A stretch of 64,000 nt of DNA from Herbivorax alkaliphila. Its GTDB lineage: Bacteria; Bacillota; Clostridia; Acetivibrionales; Acetivibrionaceae. Every line of letters starts with the position of its first letter. Within the stretch, counting starts at the first letter, position 1. The notes under the pieces are model-generated. The model saw only the letters and a list, made by a program, of their open reading frames with translations, searched no databases and was not told the origin of the DNA. Of this stretch, positions 1-7,751 are shown one piece after another. The DNA lies in NCBI RefSeq assembly GCF_030848475.1, contig NZ_JAVDDS010000009.1:42353-106352 (forward strand), written 5' to 3'. The position numbers and the translations under genes were made by a program.

Positions 1-136
1 GCATTTCACTATATGTATCGGAAAGATTTTTATCTTTTATAATAAAAAAAAATTTTTATTTTAAAATTTACCTTAAATCATCTTGCATGTAATCCCATAT
101 AGTATTATAATTCATGATAGGATATTTTTATTATAG
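1..136. other. AT-rich intergenic sequence, left edge
   Basis: No coding frame, RNA gene or convincing hairpin was recognised here. It lies upstream of a family B repeat and the transcarboxylase operon, so it may hold part of that operon's control region or the 3' flank of a gene outside the window. Confidence 0.4.
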
Positions 137-233
137 TAATGGCTAAGAAATAATATCCCATTTTTAACGTACAAAACTCGTTAAATTATCGAGATTTTGT
201 TCTTGAGAATAGGGCGTTATTTCTAAGGCATTC
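137..233 (+). repeat. Family B 97-bp MITE-like element, copy 1
   Basis: It begins TAATGGCTAAGAAATAA and ends with the near-complement TTATTTCTAAGGCATTC, giving 17-bp imperfect terminal inverted repeats. The interior holds the family motifs AAAACTCGTTAAATTATCG and TTTTGTTCTTGAGAATAGG. Five other copies of almost the same length occur in the window. It sits in the leader region of the transcarboxylase operon, about 130 bp before the first start codon. It carries no coding capacity. Confidence 0.8.
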
Positions 234-360
234 CTTATTATATAACAGTGATAATAACAATTAAAATGACAAGTTATTCCACTGGAATGGTAGCATAATT
301 AAATGTATATAATGTTAATTTTAAATTATAAATAAAAAAGAACATGAGGTGGAACATAAG

Positions 361-1911
361 ATGGATAATGAAGGCAGAACGGCGCTTTTTTATGAAAAAA
401 AAGCCAAGGTTAATCAAGGGGGAGGAGAAGCCAAAGTAAAAAAGCAACACGAAGCTGGCAAGCAAACCGCTAGAGAAAGAATAAATGCTTTGTTTGATGA
501 AAATAGTTTTGTTGAAGTAAATGCATTTGTTGAAACAAGAAGCATTGATTTTGATATGCAAAAAAAGAAAGTATCTGGCGATGGTGTAGTGACAGGATAC
601 GGCTCGATAAATGGAAGACTTGTCTTTGTTTCTTCTCAGGACTTCACTATAATTGGTGGGTCATTAGGAGAGATGCACGCTCAAAAAATCACCAAAGTTA
701 TGGACATGGCAATTAAAACAGGTGCACCCTTTATAAGTATTAATGATTCAGGTGGTGCAAGAATTGAAGAAGGCATCGATGCCTTAAAGGGGTTTGGAGA
801 AATATTTTCAAGAAACACTCACGCCTCAGGAGTAATTCCTCAAATTTCTGTAATAATGGGACCTTGTGCAGGAGGGGCAGTTTATTCTCCAGCTATTACC
901 GACTTTGTGTTTATGGTTGAAGATACAAGTCAAATGTTTATAACAGGTCCTCAGGTAATTAAAGCAGTTACAGGTGAAGATGTAACTTTTAACGAATTAG
1001 GTGGTGCAGATGCTCACAATTCCCAAAGTGGTGTTGCACACTTTATGAGTAAAAATGAAGATGAGTGTATAGAAGAAATTAAAAAATTAGTAAGTTATCT
1101 TCCAGAAAACAATTTATCAGACGTGCCCCACCAACAAACCAGTGATGACATAAACAGAGTTCCTGATAATCTTACTGACATAATTCCTGATGGCTCTAAT
1201 AAACCCTATGATGCACTGGAAATAATTACTTCTGTAGTTGATGAAAAAGATTTTTTTGAAGTACAAAAGCACTTTGCAAAAAATATTATTGTCGGCTTTG
1301 GTAGAATGAATGGTAAAACAGTTGGTATAGTAGCAAATCAACCAAAGATTTCGGCAGGAGTTTTAGATGTCGATTCATCAGATAAAGGTGCAAGGTTTGT
1401 ACGTTTTTGTGATTCATTTAACATACCAATAGTTAGTTTTACAGATGTTCCTGGGTATTTACCAGGTGTTGGTCAGGAACACAGTGGTATCATTAGACAT
1501 GGTGCAAAATTGCTGTATGCTTTTGCAGAAGCTACTGTACCAAAGATAAACGTAATTGTTAGAAAAGCTTATGGTGGTGCTTATATTGCAATGAACAGCA
1601 AACACCTAGGTGCAGATATGGTTTTTGCATGGCCTACTGCTGAAATAGCTGTAATGGGTCCTGATGGAGCTGCAAATATAATTTTCAGAAAAGAAATAGG
1701 AAAAGCAGATGATCCAGTTAGCACTAGAAGCAAATTAATTGATGAATATAAGGATAAATTTTCAAATCCATATATTGCAGCTGCAAGAGGTTATGTAGAT
1801 GATGTCATTGAACCTGCTTCAACAAGAATCCGTTTAATAAGTGCACTTGAAATGCTTGCAGGCAAAAGGGAAAACAGACCATCGAAAAAACATGGAAATG
1901 TACCTTTATAG
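361..1911 (+). CDS. Acyl-CoA carboxylase/transcarboxylase carboxyltransferase subunit (12S-like)
   Basis: This 516-residue protein is a carboxyl transferase of the propionyl-CoA carboxylase beta / methylmalonyl-CoA carboxyltransferase 12S family. It moves CO2 between biotin and an acyl-CoA in the cytosol. Family hallmarks are visible: an early KVSGDGVVTGYG stretch, GGSLGEMHAQKI, the N-half oxyanion region GPCAGGAVYSPA, and the C-half sequences DVPGYLPG and RKAYGGAYIAMNSKHLGAD. The frame opens at a GTG at 349, but ATG 361 has a GAGGTGG ribosome site at 347-352, so 361 is preferred. A biotin carrier and a pyruvate carboxylase B-like subunit follow in the same direction. No biotin carboxylase or sodium-pump gene lies nearby, so a soluble transcarboxylase coupling oxaloacetate/pyruvate to methylmalonyl-/propionyl-CoA (or malonyl-/acetyl-CoA) is the likely role. 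The acyl-CoA is not resolved. Confidence 0.92.
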   Translation: MDNEGRTALFYEKKAKVNQGGGEAKVKKQHEAGKQTARERINALFDENSFVEVNAFVETRSIDFDMQKKKVSGDGVVTGYGSINGRLVFVSSQDFTIIGGSLGEMHAQKITKVMDMAIKTGAPFISINDSGGARIEEGIDALKGFGEIFSRNTHASGVIPQISVIMGPCAGGAVYSPAITDFVFMVEDTSQMFITGPQVIKAVTGEDVTFNELGGADAHNSQSGVAHFMSKNEDECIEEIKKLVSYLPENNLSDVPHQQTSDDINRVPDNLTDIIPDGSNKPYDALEIITSVVDEKDFFEVQKHFAKNIIVGFGRMNGKTVGIVANQPKISAGVLDVDSSDKGARFVRFCDSFNIPIVSFTDVPGYLPGVGQEHSGIIRHGAKLLYAFAEATVPKINVIVRKAYGGAYIAMNSKHLGADMVFAWPTAEIAVMGPDGAANIIFRKEIGKADDPVSTRSKLIDEYKDKFSNPYIAAARGYVDDVIEPASTRIRLISALEMLAGKRENRPSKKHGNVPL

Positions 1912-1979
1912 TTGTTTTAAAGTATAATCAATTTTAAAGGTTAAAATATATTTACACGAGTTTTTTAAGGAGGATAAAC

Positions 1980-2348
1980 ATGAAAAAGTTTTTAATAAAG
2001 GTTAATGGTAACCAGTATGAAGTTGAAGTTGAAGAAGTAAAAGACGGTGCTTCTTCTGAACCAGCAGTAACATTAAATGACTCGGCTCCAGCTCCAAAGG
2101 TAGATGCTCCAAAGAAGAGTGCTGGTGGTGCAGGTTCAGTTAAGGTTAATGCTCCAATGCCAGGCACTATTCTTTCTGTTAAAGTTAATCCTGGAGATTC
2201 TATTAAAAAAGGACAGGTGCTTATGGTGCTAGAAGCTATGAAAATGGAAAATGAAATTCAATCTCCACAAGATGGTACAGTTGCCTCTGTAGATGTATCT
2301 GATGGTGCCTCCGTCAATTCAGGAGATGTGTTGCTTACCCTAAATTAA
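1980..2348 (+). CDS. Biotin carboxyl carrier protein of the transcarboxylase
   Basis: A 122-residue biotinyl carrier. The N-terminal ~30 residues (KVNGNQYEVEVEEV) match the start of oxaloacetate decarboxylase gamma/1.3S subunits. An Ala/Pro-rich hinge (about residues 35-50) links to a biotinyl domain containing VNAPMPGTI and the biotinylation site EAMKMEN, with Lys at about residue 88. AAGGAGG at 1967-1973 sets the start. It sits between the carboxyltransferase and the PYC-B-like subunit and would shuttle carboxybiotin between the two active sites. Confidence 0.93.
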   Translation: MKKFLIKVNGNQYEVEVEEVKDGASSEPAVTLNDSAPAPKVDAPKKSAGGAGSVKVNAPMPGTILSVKVNPGDSIKKGQVLMVLEAMKMENEIQSPQDGTVASVDVSDGASVNSGDVLLTLN

Positions 2349-2401
2349 TTATGTTTTTGTTTTGTAAATAAGGGGTAAGAATAAATAAGGAGGTAAAAAA
2401 A

Positions 2402-3793
2402 ATGGCTAAAATAACTGAAACTATTTTAAGGGATGCTCATCAATCACTAATTGCCACGCGTATGAAAGTTGATGAAATGTCTCCCATATTAGAAAAACTT
2501 GATGATATAGGATATCATTCATTAGAAGCTTGGGGAGGAGCAACATTTGATTCCTGCTTAAGGTTTTTAAATGAAGATCCTTGGGAAAGAATAAGGACAA
2601 TTAGAAAACACGTAAAAAAAACAAAGCTTCAAATGCTTTTAAGAGGTCAAAACCTTTTAGGATATAAGCATTATGCAGATGATGTTGTACAGTATTTTGT
2701 TCAAAAGGCAGTTGCAAATGGAATTGATATAGTAAGAATTTTTGATGCATTAAATGATGTGAGAAATATTGAAACTGCCATTAAAGCCTGCAAAAAAGAA
2801 GGTGGGCATGCTCAGGGTACAGTATGTTATACAACAAGCCCTGTTCACAGTTTGAAACTTTTTGTAAAAGACGCAAAAGCACTTGTGAATATGGGTGCAG
2901 ATTCTATATGCATAAAAGATATGGCAGGTTTGATGGTTCCCTATGCAGCCTATGAGCTTGTGAAAGCCTTAAAGGAAAGTATAAAGGTTCCTATACAGAT
3001 TCATACTCACTCCACAAGTGGAGTTGCATCAATGACATATTTAAAGGCAATAGAAGCAGGGTGTGATGTAGTAGATTGTGCAATATCACCTTTTGCACTT
3101 GGTACATCCCAACCACCAACTGAATCACTTGTGGCAACATTAAAAGATTCAAAGCATGATACAGGATTTGATTTAAATAAACTAAATGAAATTGCAGAAT
3201 ACTTTAAGCCTTTAAGAGAGAAATACTTGGAAAATGGACTTTTAGACGCAAAAGTAATGGGTGTAGATGTGAACACTTTAATATATCAGGTTCCTGGTGG
3301 AATGCTTTCAAACCTTGTATCCCAACTTAAGCAGTCTAATGCTCTTGACAAATATGATGAGGTTTTAAAAGAAATACCAAAGGTACGAAAAGACTTTGGT
3401 TATCCTCCTCTTGTGACACCTACCAGTCAGATAGTAGGTACACAGGCTGTATTAAATGTAGTAATGGGTGAAAGATACAAAATGGTTCCAAAAGAATCAA
3501 AGGCACTTGTAAAAGGTGAATATGGTAAGACACCGGCACCTATAGATGCTGAGTTTAGAAAAAAGATTTTAAAGGGTGAAAAACCTATTACTTCTCGACC
3601 TGCAGATCATATAAAACCTGAGCTTAAAAAGATAAAAAGTGAAATGAAAGAGTATTTAGAACAGGATGAAGATATTTTGTCATATGCACTATTTCCTCCT
3701 GTTGCAAAAAAATATTTTGAATATAGAAAAGCTCAAAAATATAATATTGATCCTGATATGGTTGACTATGAAAATAAGGTACATCCTATTTAA
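2402..3793 (+). CDS. Pyruvate/oxaloacetate carboxyltransferase (5S subunit, pyruvate carboxylase B-like)
   Basis: A 463-residue enzyme of the oxaloacetate decarboxylase alpha / transcarboxylase 5S family. Near the N-terminus it has ITETILRDAHQSLIATRM with the metal-binding Asp. CIKDMAGLM carries the Lys that is carboxylated in this family, and QIHTHSTSG supplies the metal-ligand histidines. The C-terminal PYC/OADA domain is present but there is no fused biotinyl domain, consistent with the separate carrier upstream. RBS AAGGAGG sits at 2388-2394. With the two preceding genes it completes a biotin-dependent transcarboxylase acting at the pyruvate/oxaloacetate node. Confidence 0.93.
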   Translation: MAKITETILRDAHQSLIATRMKVDEMSPILEKLDDIGYHSLEAWGGATFDSCLRFLNEDPWERIRTIRKHVKKTKLQMLLRGQNLLGYKHYADDVVQYFVQKAVANGIDIVRIFDALNDVRNIETAIKACKKEGGHAQGTVCYTTSPVHSLKLFVKDAKALVNMGADSICIKDMAGLMVPYAAYELVKALKESIKVPIQIHTHSTSGVASMTYLKAIEAGCDVVDCAISPFALGTSQPPTESLVATLKDSKHDTGFDLNKLNEIAEYFKPLREKYLENGLLDAKVMGVDVNTLIYQVPGGMLSNLVSQLKQSNALDKYDEVLKEIPKVRKDFGYPPLVTPTSQIVGTQAVLNVVMGERYKMVPKESKALVKGEYGKTPAPIDAEFRKKILKGEKPITSRPADHIKPELKKIKSEMKEYLEQDEDILSYALFPPVAKKYFEYRKAQKYNIDPDMVDYENKVHPI

Positions 3794-3802
3794 AAAAATT
3801 GC

Positions 3803-3841
3803 AAAGAACACCTCGGAGCTATGCTTTGAGGTGCTCTTTAT
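3803..3841 (+). terminator. Rho-independent terminator of the transcarboxylase operon
   Basis: A hairpin AAGAACACCTC ... GAGGTGCTCTTT with a loop of about 15 nt follows the stop codon and runs into T-rich DNA. Confidence 0.75.
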
Positions 3842-3929
3842 GTTTTAATTATCTCTTTTTGCATTAACAGGTTATATAACTTAATGCAAAATACCTTTTT
3901 CATATTTTTAGATTATATATAAATTTTAA

Positions 3930-3959
3930 TTGACAAAAATGTTTTCTAGCTGATATTCT
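3930..3959 (+). promoter_or_regulatory. Putative sigma-A promoter for the zinc-ribbon/Yip1-like gene
   Basis: TTGACA (3930-3935) and TATTCT (3954-3959) are separated by 18 nt, with a TG dinucleotide just before the -10 (extended -10). It lies about 55 bp upstream of the start at 4013. A second TTGACA occurs at 3964 without a good -10. Confidence 0.45.
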
Positions 3960-4012
3960 TATATTGACAAATAAATGAATGATATTGTTTTTATTTTTAA
4001 GGAGGTCAAGAC

Positions 4013-4975
4013 ATGTCAAAGTATTGTAGTGAATGTGGGAAACCTTTAAATGATGAAGAAAGTTGTACCTGCAAAGAAACAAACGAGTCTAAAAAACTAG
4101 ATCAACAAAGCCAAGATACGGAAAATACAGATAATAGTAACGACTCTCAATCTAAAGAAAATGATGCTAAACAAAATGACAAACAAAATCAATCTAACGA
4201 AAATGATGCCAAACAAAGTGACAAGCAGAATCAATCTAACGAAAATGATACCAAACAAAATGACAAGCAGAATCAATCTAACGAAAATGATACCAAACAA
4301 AATGACAAGCAGAATCAATCTAAAAAAAAAGAAGGCTTTTCGTCTGAAAAGGCAAAAGAAGTAATGGATAATACTTCAAATTATCTAAAAAAAATATTTG
4401 GATTTTCAACTGTACTTATCAAAAATCCTTCGAGCACAATGAAGCATACAGCCAATAATCCTGATTTTAAAAAAGGATTATTCTTTGGTGGGCTACAATC
4501 AATATTATTTGCTTTTATAATTGTTATCATTTTCAACCAATTTACTAACTCTATTTTAGGTCTTGGAGGACGTATGCTTGGACGCCCACAAGATATACCT
4601 TATTTTAGTATATATTTTAGGTCATTAGCTTTTTATTTTGCATCATTTTTACTTTTGCCTGTTTCATTTTTAATTACATCAAAACTTTTTAAAATTGACT
4701 TAGATTTTAAGTCTCTTGTAACAATTACAGGTGTATCATCTATTCCATTAATTATAGCAACTGCCGTTCTTATAATTGGGTTGCTTATATCTTCTGCTTT
4801 AACTATTATACTATCTGGAGCTATTGTTTTTTCCATTGTACTTACATATATAGGTCTAAATGAAATGACATCTATGAATGAGGATAAAGTTATTTATTGG
4901 GTAACATCAGGTTTTGTATTGTTTTCAATATTAATGATTATTCTTGCAAATATTATTAATCCGATTTCAATGTAA
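4013..4975 (+). CDS. Zinc-ribbon, Asn/Gln-rich repeat, Yip1-like membrane protein
   Basis: A 320-residue protein of unknown function. The N-terminus is a short zinc ribbon (CSECGKPL ... CTCKE). Residues ~25-110 are a hydrophilic Asn/Gln/Lys-rich region with four 14-residue repeats (ENDxKQxDKQNQSN). The C-terminal half (from ~residue 155) contains about five hydrophobic segments and resembles the Yip1/DUF1282 membrane domain. The layout of zinc ribbon, disordered spacer and membrane domain suggests a membrane protein with a cytosolic tail. RBS AAGGAGG at 3999-4005 precedes ATG 4013. It is monocistronic, flanked by a terminator upstream and a family A repeat directly after its stop. Function is not inferred. 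Confidence 0.8.
   Translation: MSKYCSECGKPLNDEESCTCKETNESKKLDQQSQDTENTDNSNDSQSKENDAKQNDKQNQSNENDAKQSDKQNQSNENDTKQNDKQNQSNENDTKQNDKQNQSKKKEGFSSEKAKEVMDNTSNYLKKIFGFSTVLIKNPSSTMKHTANNPDFKKGLFFGGLQSILFAFIIVIIFNQFTNSILGLGGRMLGRPQDIPYFSIYFRSLAFYFASFLLLPVSFLITSKLFKIDLDFKSLVTITGVSSIPLIIATAVLIIGLLISSALTIILSGAIVFSIVLTYIGLNEMTSMNEDKVIYWVTSGFVLFSILMIILANIINPISM
4157..4324 (+). repeat. 42-bp coding tandem repeat, four copies
   Basis: Four in-frame units of 42 bp (4157, 4199, 4241, 4283) encode the 14-residue repeat of the preceding gene. Copies 2 to 4 are nearly identical in DNA, indicating recent expansion; copy 1 differs at silent positions (AAACAAAAT versus AAGCAGAAT). Confidence 0.9.
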
Positions 4976-4976
4976 A

Positions 4977-5092
4977 GTGAACTCGTTTAGTTAAAGCTAA
5001 ACATTCAGACCTCAGATGGAGACTCAACTCCACCTAAAAATTTATAAGAGGAACTCCACCTTATAGAAGATGGAGTCTTAGATTAAGATAAA
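4977..5092 (+). repeat. Family A hairpin element, long copy
   Basis: It starts GTGAACTCGTTTAG one base after the stop codon of the preceding gene and ends TCTTAGATTAAGATAAA. A 5' hairpin (GTTTAG TTAA AGCTAAAC) is followed by two hairpins built on GGTGGAGT/ACTCCACC. The ends are not inverted repeats of each other, unlike classical MITEs, and resemble subterminal-hairpin elements derived from IS200/IS605. Confidence 0.75.
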
Positions 5093-5107
5093 TCTGTCGT
5101 TATTATA

Positions 5108-5135
5108 AAGCTCCACCTATAGCAGGTGGAGCTTA
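5108..5135. terminator. Bidirectional hairpin between convergent genes
   Basis: The inverted repeat AAGCTCCACCT atagc AGGTGGAGCTT lies between the Yip1-like gene (+) and the GH9 cellulase (-). It can serve as a terminator for the cellulase and perhaps for both genes. Its stem shares the GGTGGAG sequence with family A elements. Confidence 0.55.
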
Positions 5136-5186
5136 TATTATAATTCAGTTGTAGTAACTTCTAATGCATTTCTTGGTTATAAAAAA

Positions 5187-7409
5187 TTAATTATGTGGCA
5201 ACTCATCAATTATCTCAAGTATATATCTACTTAGAATAACTGTATCTGTTGAATCTATTATGCCATCACCATTTAAGTCAGCAACTTCTAAGTCAACATC
5301 TTCTGGAACTGGAATTTCTAAGACAATTCTGCTAAGCAGTATGTAGTCAGAAGAATCCACCACACCATCACCGTTTAAATCACCATATAAAATGTCTGGC
5401 TCTGGAGTTGGTTCTGGGTCAGGAGTTGTTTCCCCACCTGGAGGCTCTTCTCCCCACAGAAGTACACCCTCATCATATATTGGAATTAACGGAGTCATAC
5501 CGTCAAAAGAGATATTACAATAATCAGGATCATCATGTATTCCAGGATATGACCAGTCATTTTCATGAGTGCCAACACCATCTCTATATGAAATTGATAC
5601 ATTAGCTTCCTTTTGACAAAGCGTCCACTCAGCAGGCATAATTTTTGTACCTGTAAAATCAACTGTAAAGTAGTATATGTTATCAGCATGATGCTCCAAT
5701 CCGTGAAGTGTTGCACCTTCATGTGAACCAAGTTCAAGTTCTACAGCATCTATATCATAGCCGGCTTCAAACACTTCTGTTAAGTCCATAAAGTATCGTG
5801 CTGATAGTGTATCTTTCATTGTTGGCGGCCTAGCTGAACGATTGTTAACCTGAAAAAGCACATTTACCGTTCCATCTCCCTCAAACATTCTCCATGCTCT
5901 CACAAAGTATTCTTCCAAATCATCTTCAGGTGCTATAAAATCCTCTGGTTGAGGCCAGTCTTCCAATAAATCGCCTCCATACAGGTCATACATTTTTGCT
6001 AGGGCACCTACAAAACCTGCATTATAATCTATTGCAACCTCATTCATAATGTAATCGTCAATGTCATCTACCCAGTGATCATCTGCATCCGGTCCTCCTA
6101 CTAATGCACCATATAGTATATGGCGATTAAATTCTGGAACCTCAGTCATACTAACCCATGAGCTATGTGCAGTTCTGTGGTGAGGGTGTTTAGGAGAATC
6201 TTCTCCAAATCCCACCATATAACTTCCACCACGTGGATTATCACCTAAAGCATAGTTAATTTGTCTTTCTGCAAATTCCCTATAGTCATCTTTTTTAGAT
6301 AATGTTCCAACAGTTTCATCTTCAGACCATACAAAAGCTAAAAATGCAGCTGTAGTAGCATAACGCAAAGACCCCCATTGATCTAACCATGCCAAACCAC
6401 CTGGACTATATGTTATACCTCCTCCTGGAAGGAAAAAATCCAGATTTCTTTCAACCATATATACATACTCTTCATCTCCGGTAATCTGTGCTATTTTCAT
6501 TGCTGTACCATAACTTACATCATCCCAGCAGTGAGTATGGTATCCACCTATTGTATCAACAGGCATAACTGAAATAGCTTTATCAAGGTAATGATCTTCT
6601 CCTGTTTTTATATGAAGCCAAGTAGCACCCCAGGCAAGGTCATCTACGTATCCACCGGAAGGATACAATATATCTAAAGGATTTCTTCCCTGATATGTAT
6701 AGCCAAAATCAAATATTCTCTCTGCATGCATAAGACATTTTTCTGCATATTCAGGATCTGTCTCTTCAAATATCAAAGAAGCTATAGTCAATGCAGCAGC
6801 AGCCATACCTGCAACATCAGACCCTGGTGTTTCAGGATCTAATCTAAATGAACTTCTATCAGTTCTGTATTCTAAAAGTTCATGTGGAATCCATACAGAA
6901 TGGTCAGATTCACCATGTCCACTTAAGTAATAAAGCACATCAGGTTCTGGATTACATTTTATCAAATAATCTGTACCCCATTTAATTTCATCAAGAATAT
7001 CTTCTAACAATCCAGAATTTTCAAATGCTTCACGAAACTCATATACAGCCCATCCCAATTGACTTGCAGTGTAGGAAATGGTATGTGTAAACTTAATTCC
7101 ATCACCAGCATCAGCCCAGCCTCCTGTCAGGTCAAGACCTACGTCTTCACCATCTGTCATAGCAGATTTGCTTCTGTAAGGCAAGATATAATCGTCTGGA
7201 ATGTCACCAAGTCGATTTGCCTTGTAAAACAAAAGTGATTTTTGCAATGCCTCACCATAATTATAATGTGAGTCCCCAGCTCGCGGCGAAGAATTTGCAA
7301 AAATTTCTGACTGCATCACAAAAGAAGGCAGTATCAATGATGTCAATAGTACAAATGCAATTAACAATGTCAGTTTTTTGTGTAAAATTACACCCCTTTT
7401 TTTTGCCAT
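5187..7409 (-). CDS. Cellulosomal GH9 endoglucanase with CBM3 and type I dockerin
   Basis: A 740-residue secreted beta-1,4-glucanase. Domains in order: signal peptide (~1-38, KKLTLLIAFVLLTSLILPSF); GH9 catalytic domain (~45-470) with catalytic DAGD in GGWADAGDGIKF (~95), the PHHRTAH signature and NEVAIDYNAGF with the general-acid Glu (~455); CBM3c-like module (~500-645, NRSARPPTMKDTLSARYFMD and VDFTGTKI); a Pro/Thr linker; and a dockerin (~673-737) with two calcium loops DLNGDGVVDSSD and DLNGDGIIDSTD. The GH9-CBM3c arrangement is that of processive endoglucanases. In the DAGD motif Gly replaces the usual following His. The dockerin would attach it to a scaffoldin cohesin outside the cell. It is transcribed away from the macroglobulin gene. 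Confidence 0.95.
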   Translation of the reverse strand: MAKKRGVILHKKLTLLIAFVLLTSLILPSFVMQSEIFANSSPRAGDSHYNYGEALQKSLLFYKANRLGDIPDDYILPYRSKSAMTDGEDVGLDLTGGWADAGDGIKFTHTISYTASQLGWAVYEFREAFENSGLLEDILDEIKWGTDYLIKCNPEPDVLYYLSGHGESDHSVWIPHELLEYRTDRSSFRLDPETPGSDVAGMAAAALTIASLIFEETDPEYAEKCLMHAERIFDFGYTYQGRNPLDILYPSGGYVDDLAWGATWLHIKTGEDHYLDKAISVMPVDTIGGYHTHCWDDVSYGTAMKIAQITGDEEYVYMVERNLDFFLPGGGITYSPGGLAWLDQWGSLRYATTAAFLAFVWSEDETVGTLSKKDDYREFAERQINYALGDNPRGGSYMVGFGEDSPKHPHHRTAHSSWVSMTEVPEFNRHILYGALVGGPDADDHWVDDIDDYIMNEVAIDYNAGFVGALAKMYDLYGGDLLEDWPQPEDFIAPEDDLEEYFVRAWRMFEGDGTVNVLFQVNNRSARPPTMKDTLSARYFMDLTEVFEAGYDIDAVELELGSHEGATLHGLEHHADNIYYFTVDFTGTKIMPAEWTLCQKEANVSISYRDGVGTHENDWSYPGIHDDPDYCNISFDGMTPLIPIYDEGVLLWGEEPPGGETTPDPEPTPEPDILYGDLNGDGVVDSSDYILLSRIVLEIPVPEDVDLEVADLNGDGIIDSTDTVILSRYILEIIDELPHN

Positions 7410-7437
7410 AGAATTTACTCTCCTTTTTTAAATTTAA

Positions 7438-7533
7438 TAATGACTAAGAAATAACATCCGGTTCTCATAGCCTAAAACCCGTTAAATCATTGGAGTTTTG
7501 TCTTTGAGAATAGGGCATTACTTCTTGCATTTC
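7438..7533 (+). repeat. Family B 97-bp MITE-like element, copy 2
   Basis: It begins TAATGACTAAGAAATAA, contains AAAACCCGTTAAATCATTGG and TTTTGTCTTTGAGAATAGGG, and ends with a degenerate right terminus. It sits 28 bp upstream of the cellulase start, inside the intergenic region shared by two divergent dockerin genes, where it could affect the cellulase leader. Confidence 0.75.
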
Positions 7534-7751
7534 TTAATATTAAAATATATTTTAAAAGCTTAGAGGTTAGCCCCTCTTTACTTTCTTTTCTTAATTTTAT
7601 TATATAATGATATGGTGAATCTGTACAGAATATATTGCCTTTAATTTTTAATAAAATTTTCAAAAATTTTTATTAAAATAGGAACTTTTTTCTTTTTATA
7701 TCGTCCTAATATATTGTATAATTAAATTAAAAGAAAAAAGGGGGAGAAAAA
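7534..7751. other. Divergent intergenic region between two dockerin genes
   Basis: AT-rich DNA. A TATAAT at 7717-7722 lies about 30 bp before the macroglobulin start and could be its -10, but no good -35 matches it. The macroglobulin RBS is GGGGGAG at 7740-7746. No RNA gene was recognised. Confidence 0.35.

Noticed and set aside
1980..3793. Membrane-bound sodium-pumping oxaloacetate decarboxylase
   Set aside because: No beta-subunit (OadB) membrane gene is present, and a carboxyltransferase gene precedes the carrier, so a soluble transcarboxylase fits better.
4157..4324. Regular repeats that could suggest a CRISPR array
   Set aside because: Units are contiguous, in frame, and translate to a protein repeat; there are no unique spacers.
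4097..4364. Open frames on both strands across the Asn/Gln-rich repeat
   Set aside because: They are shadows created by the repeat in other frames; composition, start context and lack of RBS argue against them.
5408..5737. Short open frames within the cellulase gene
   Set aside because: They lie opposite or out of frame with the clear GH9-dockerin coding sequence and have no ribosome sites.
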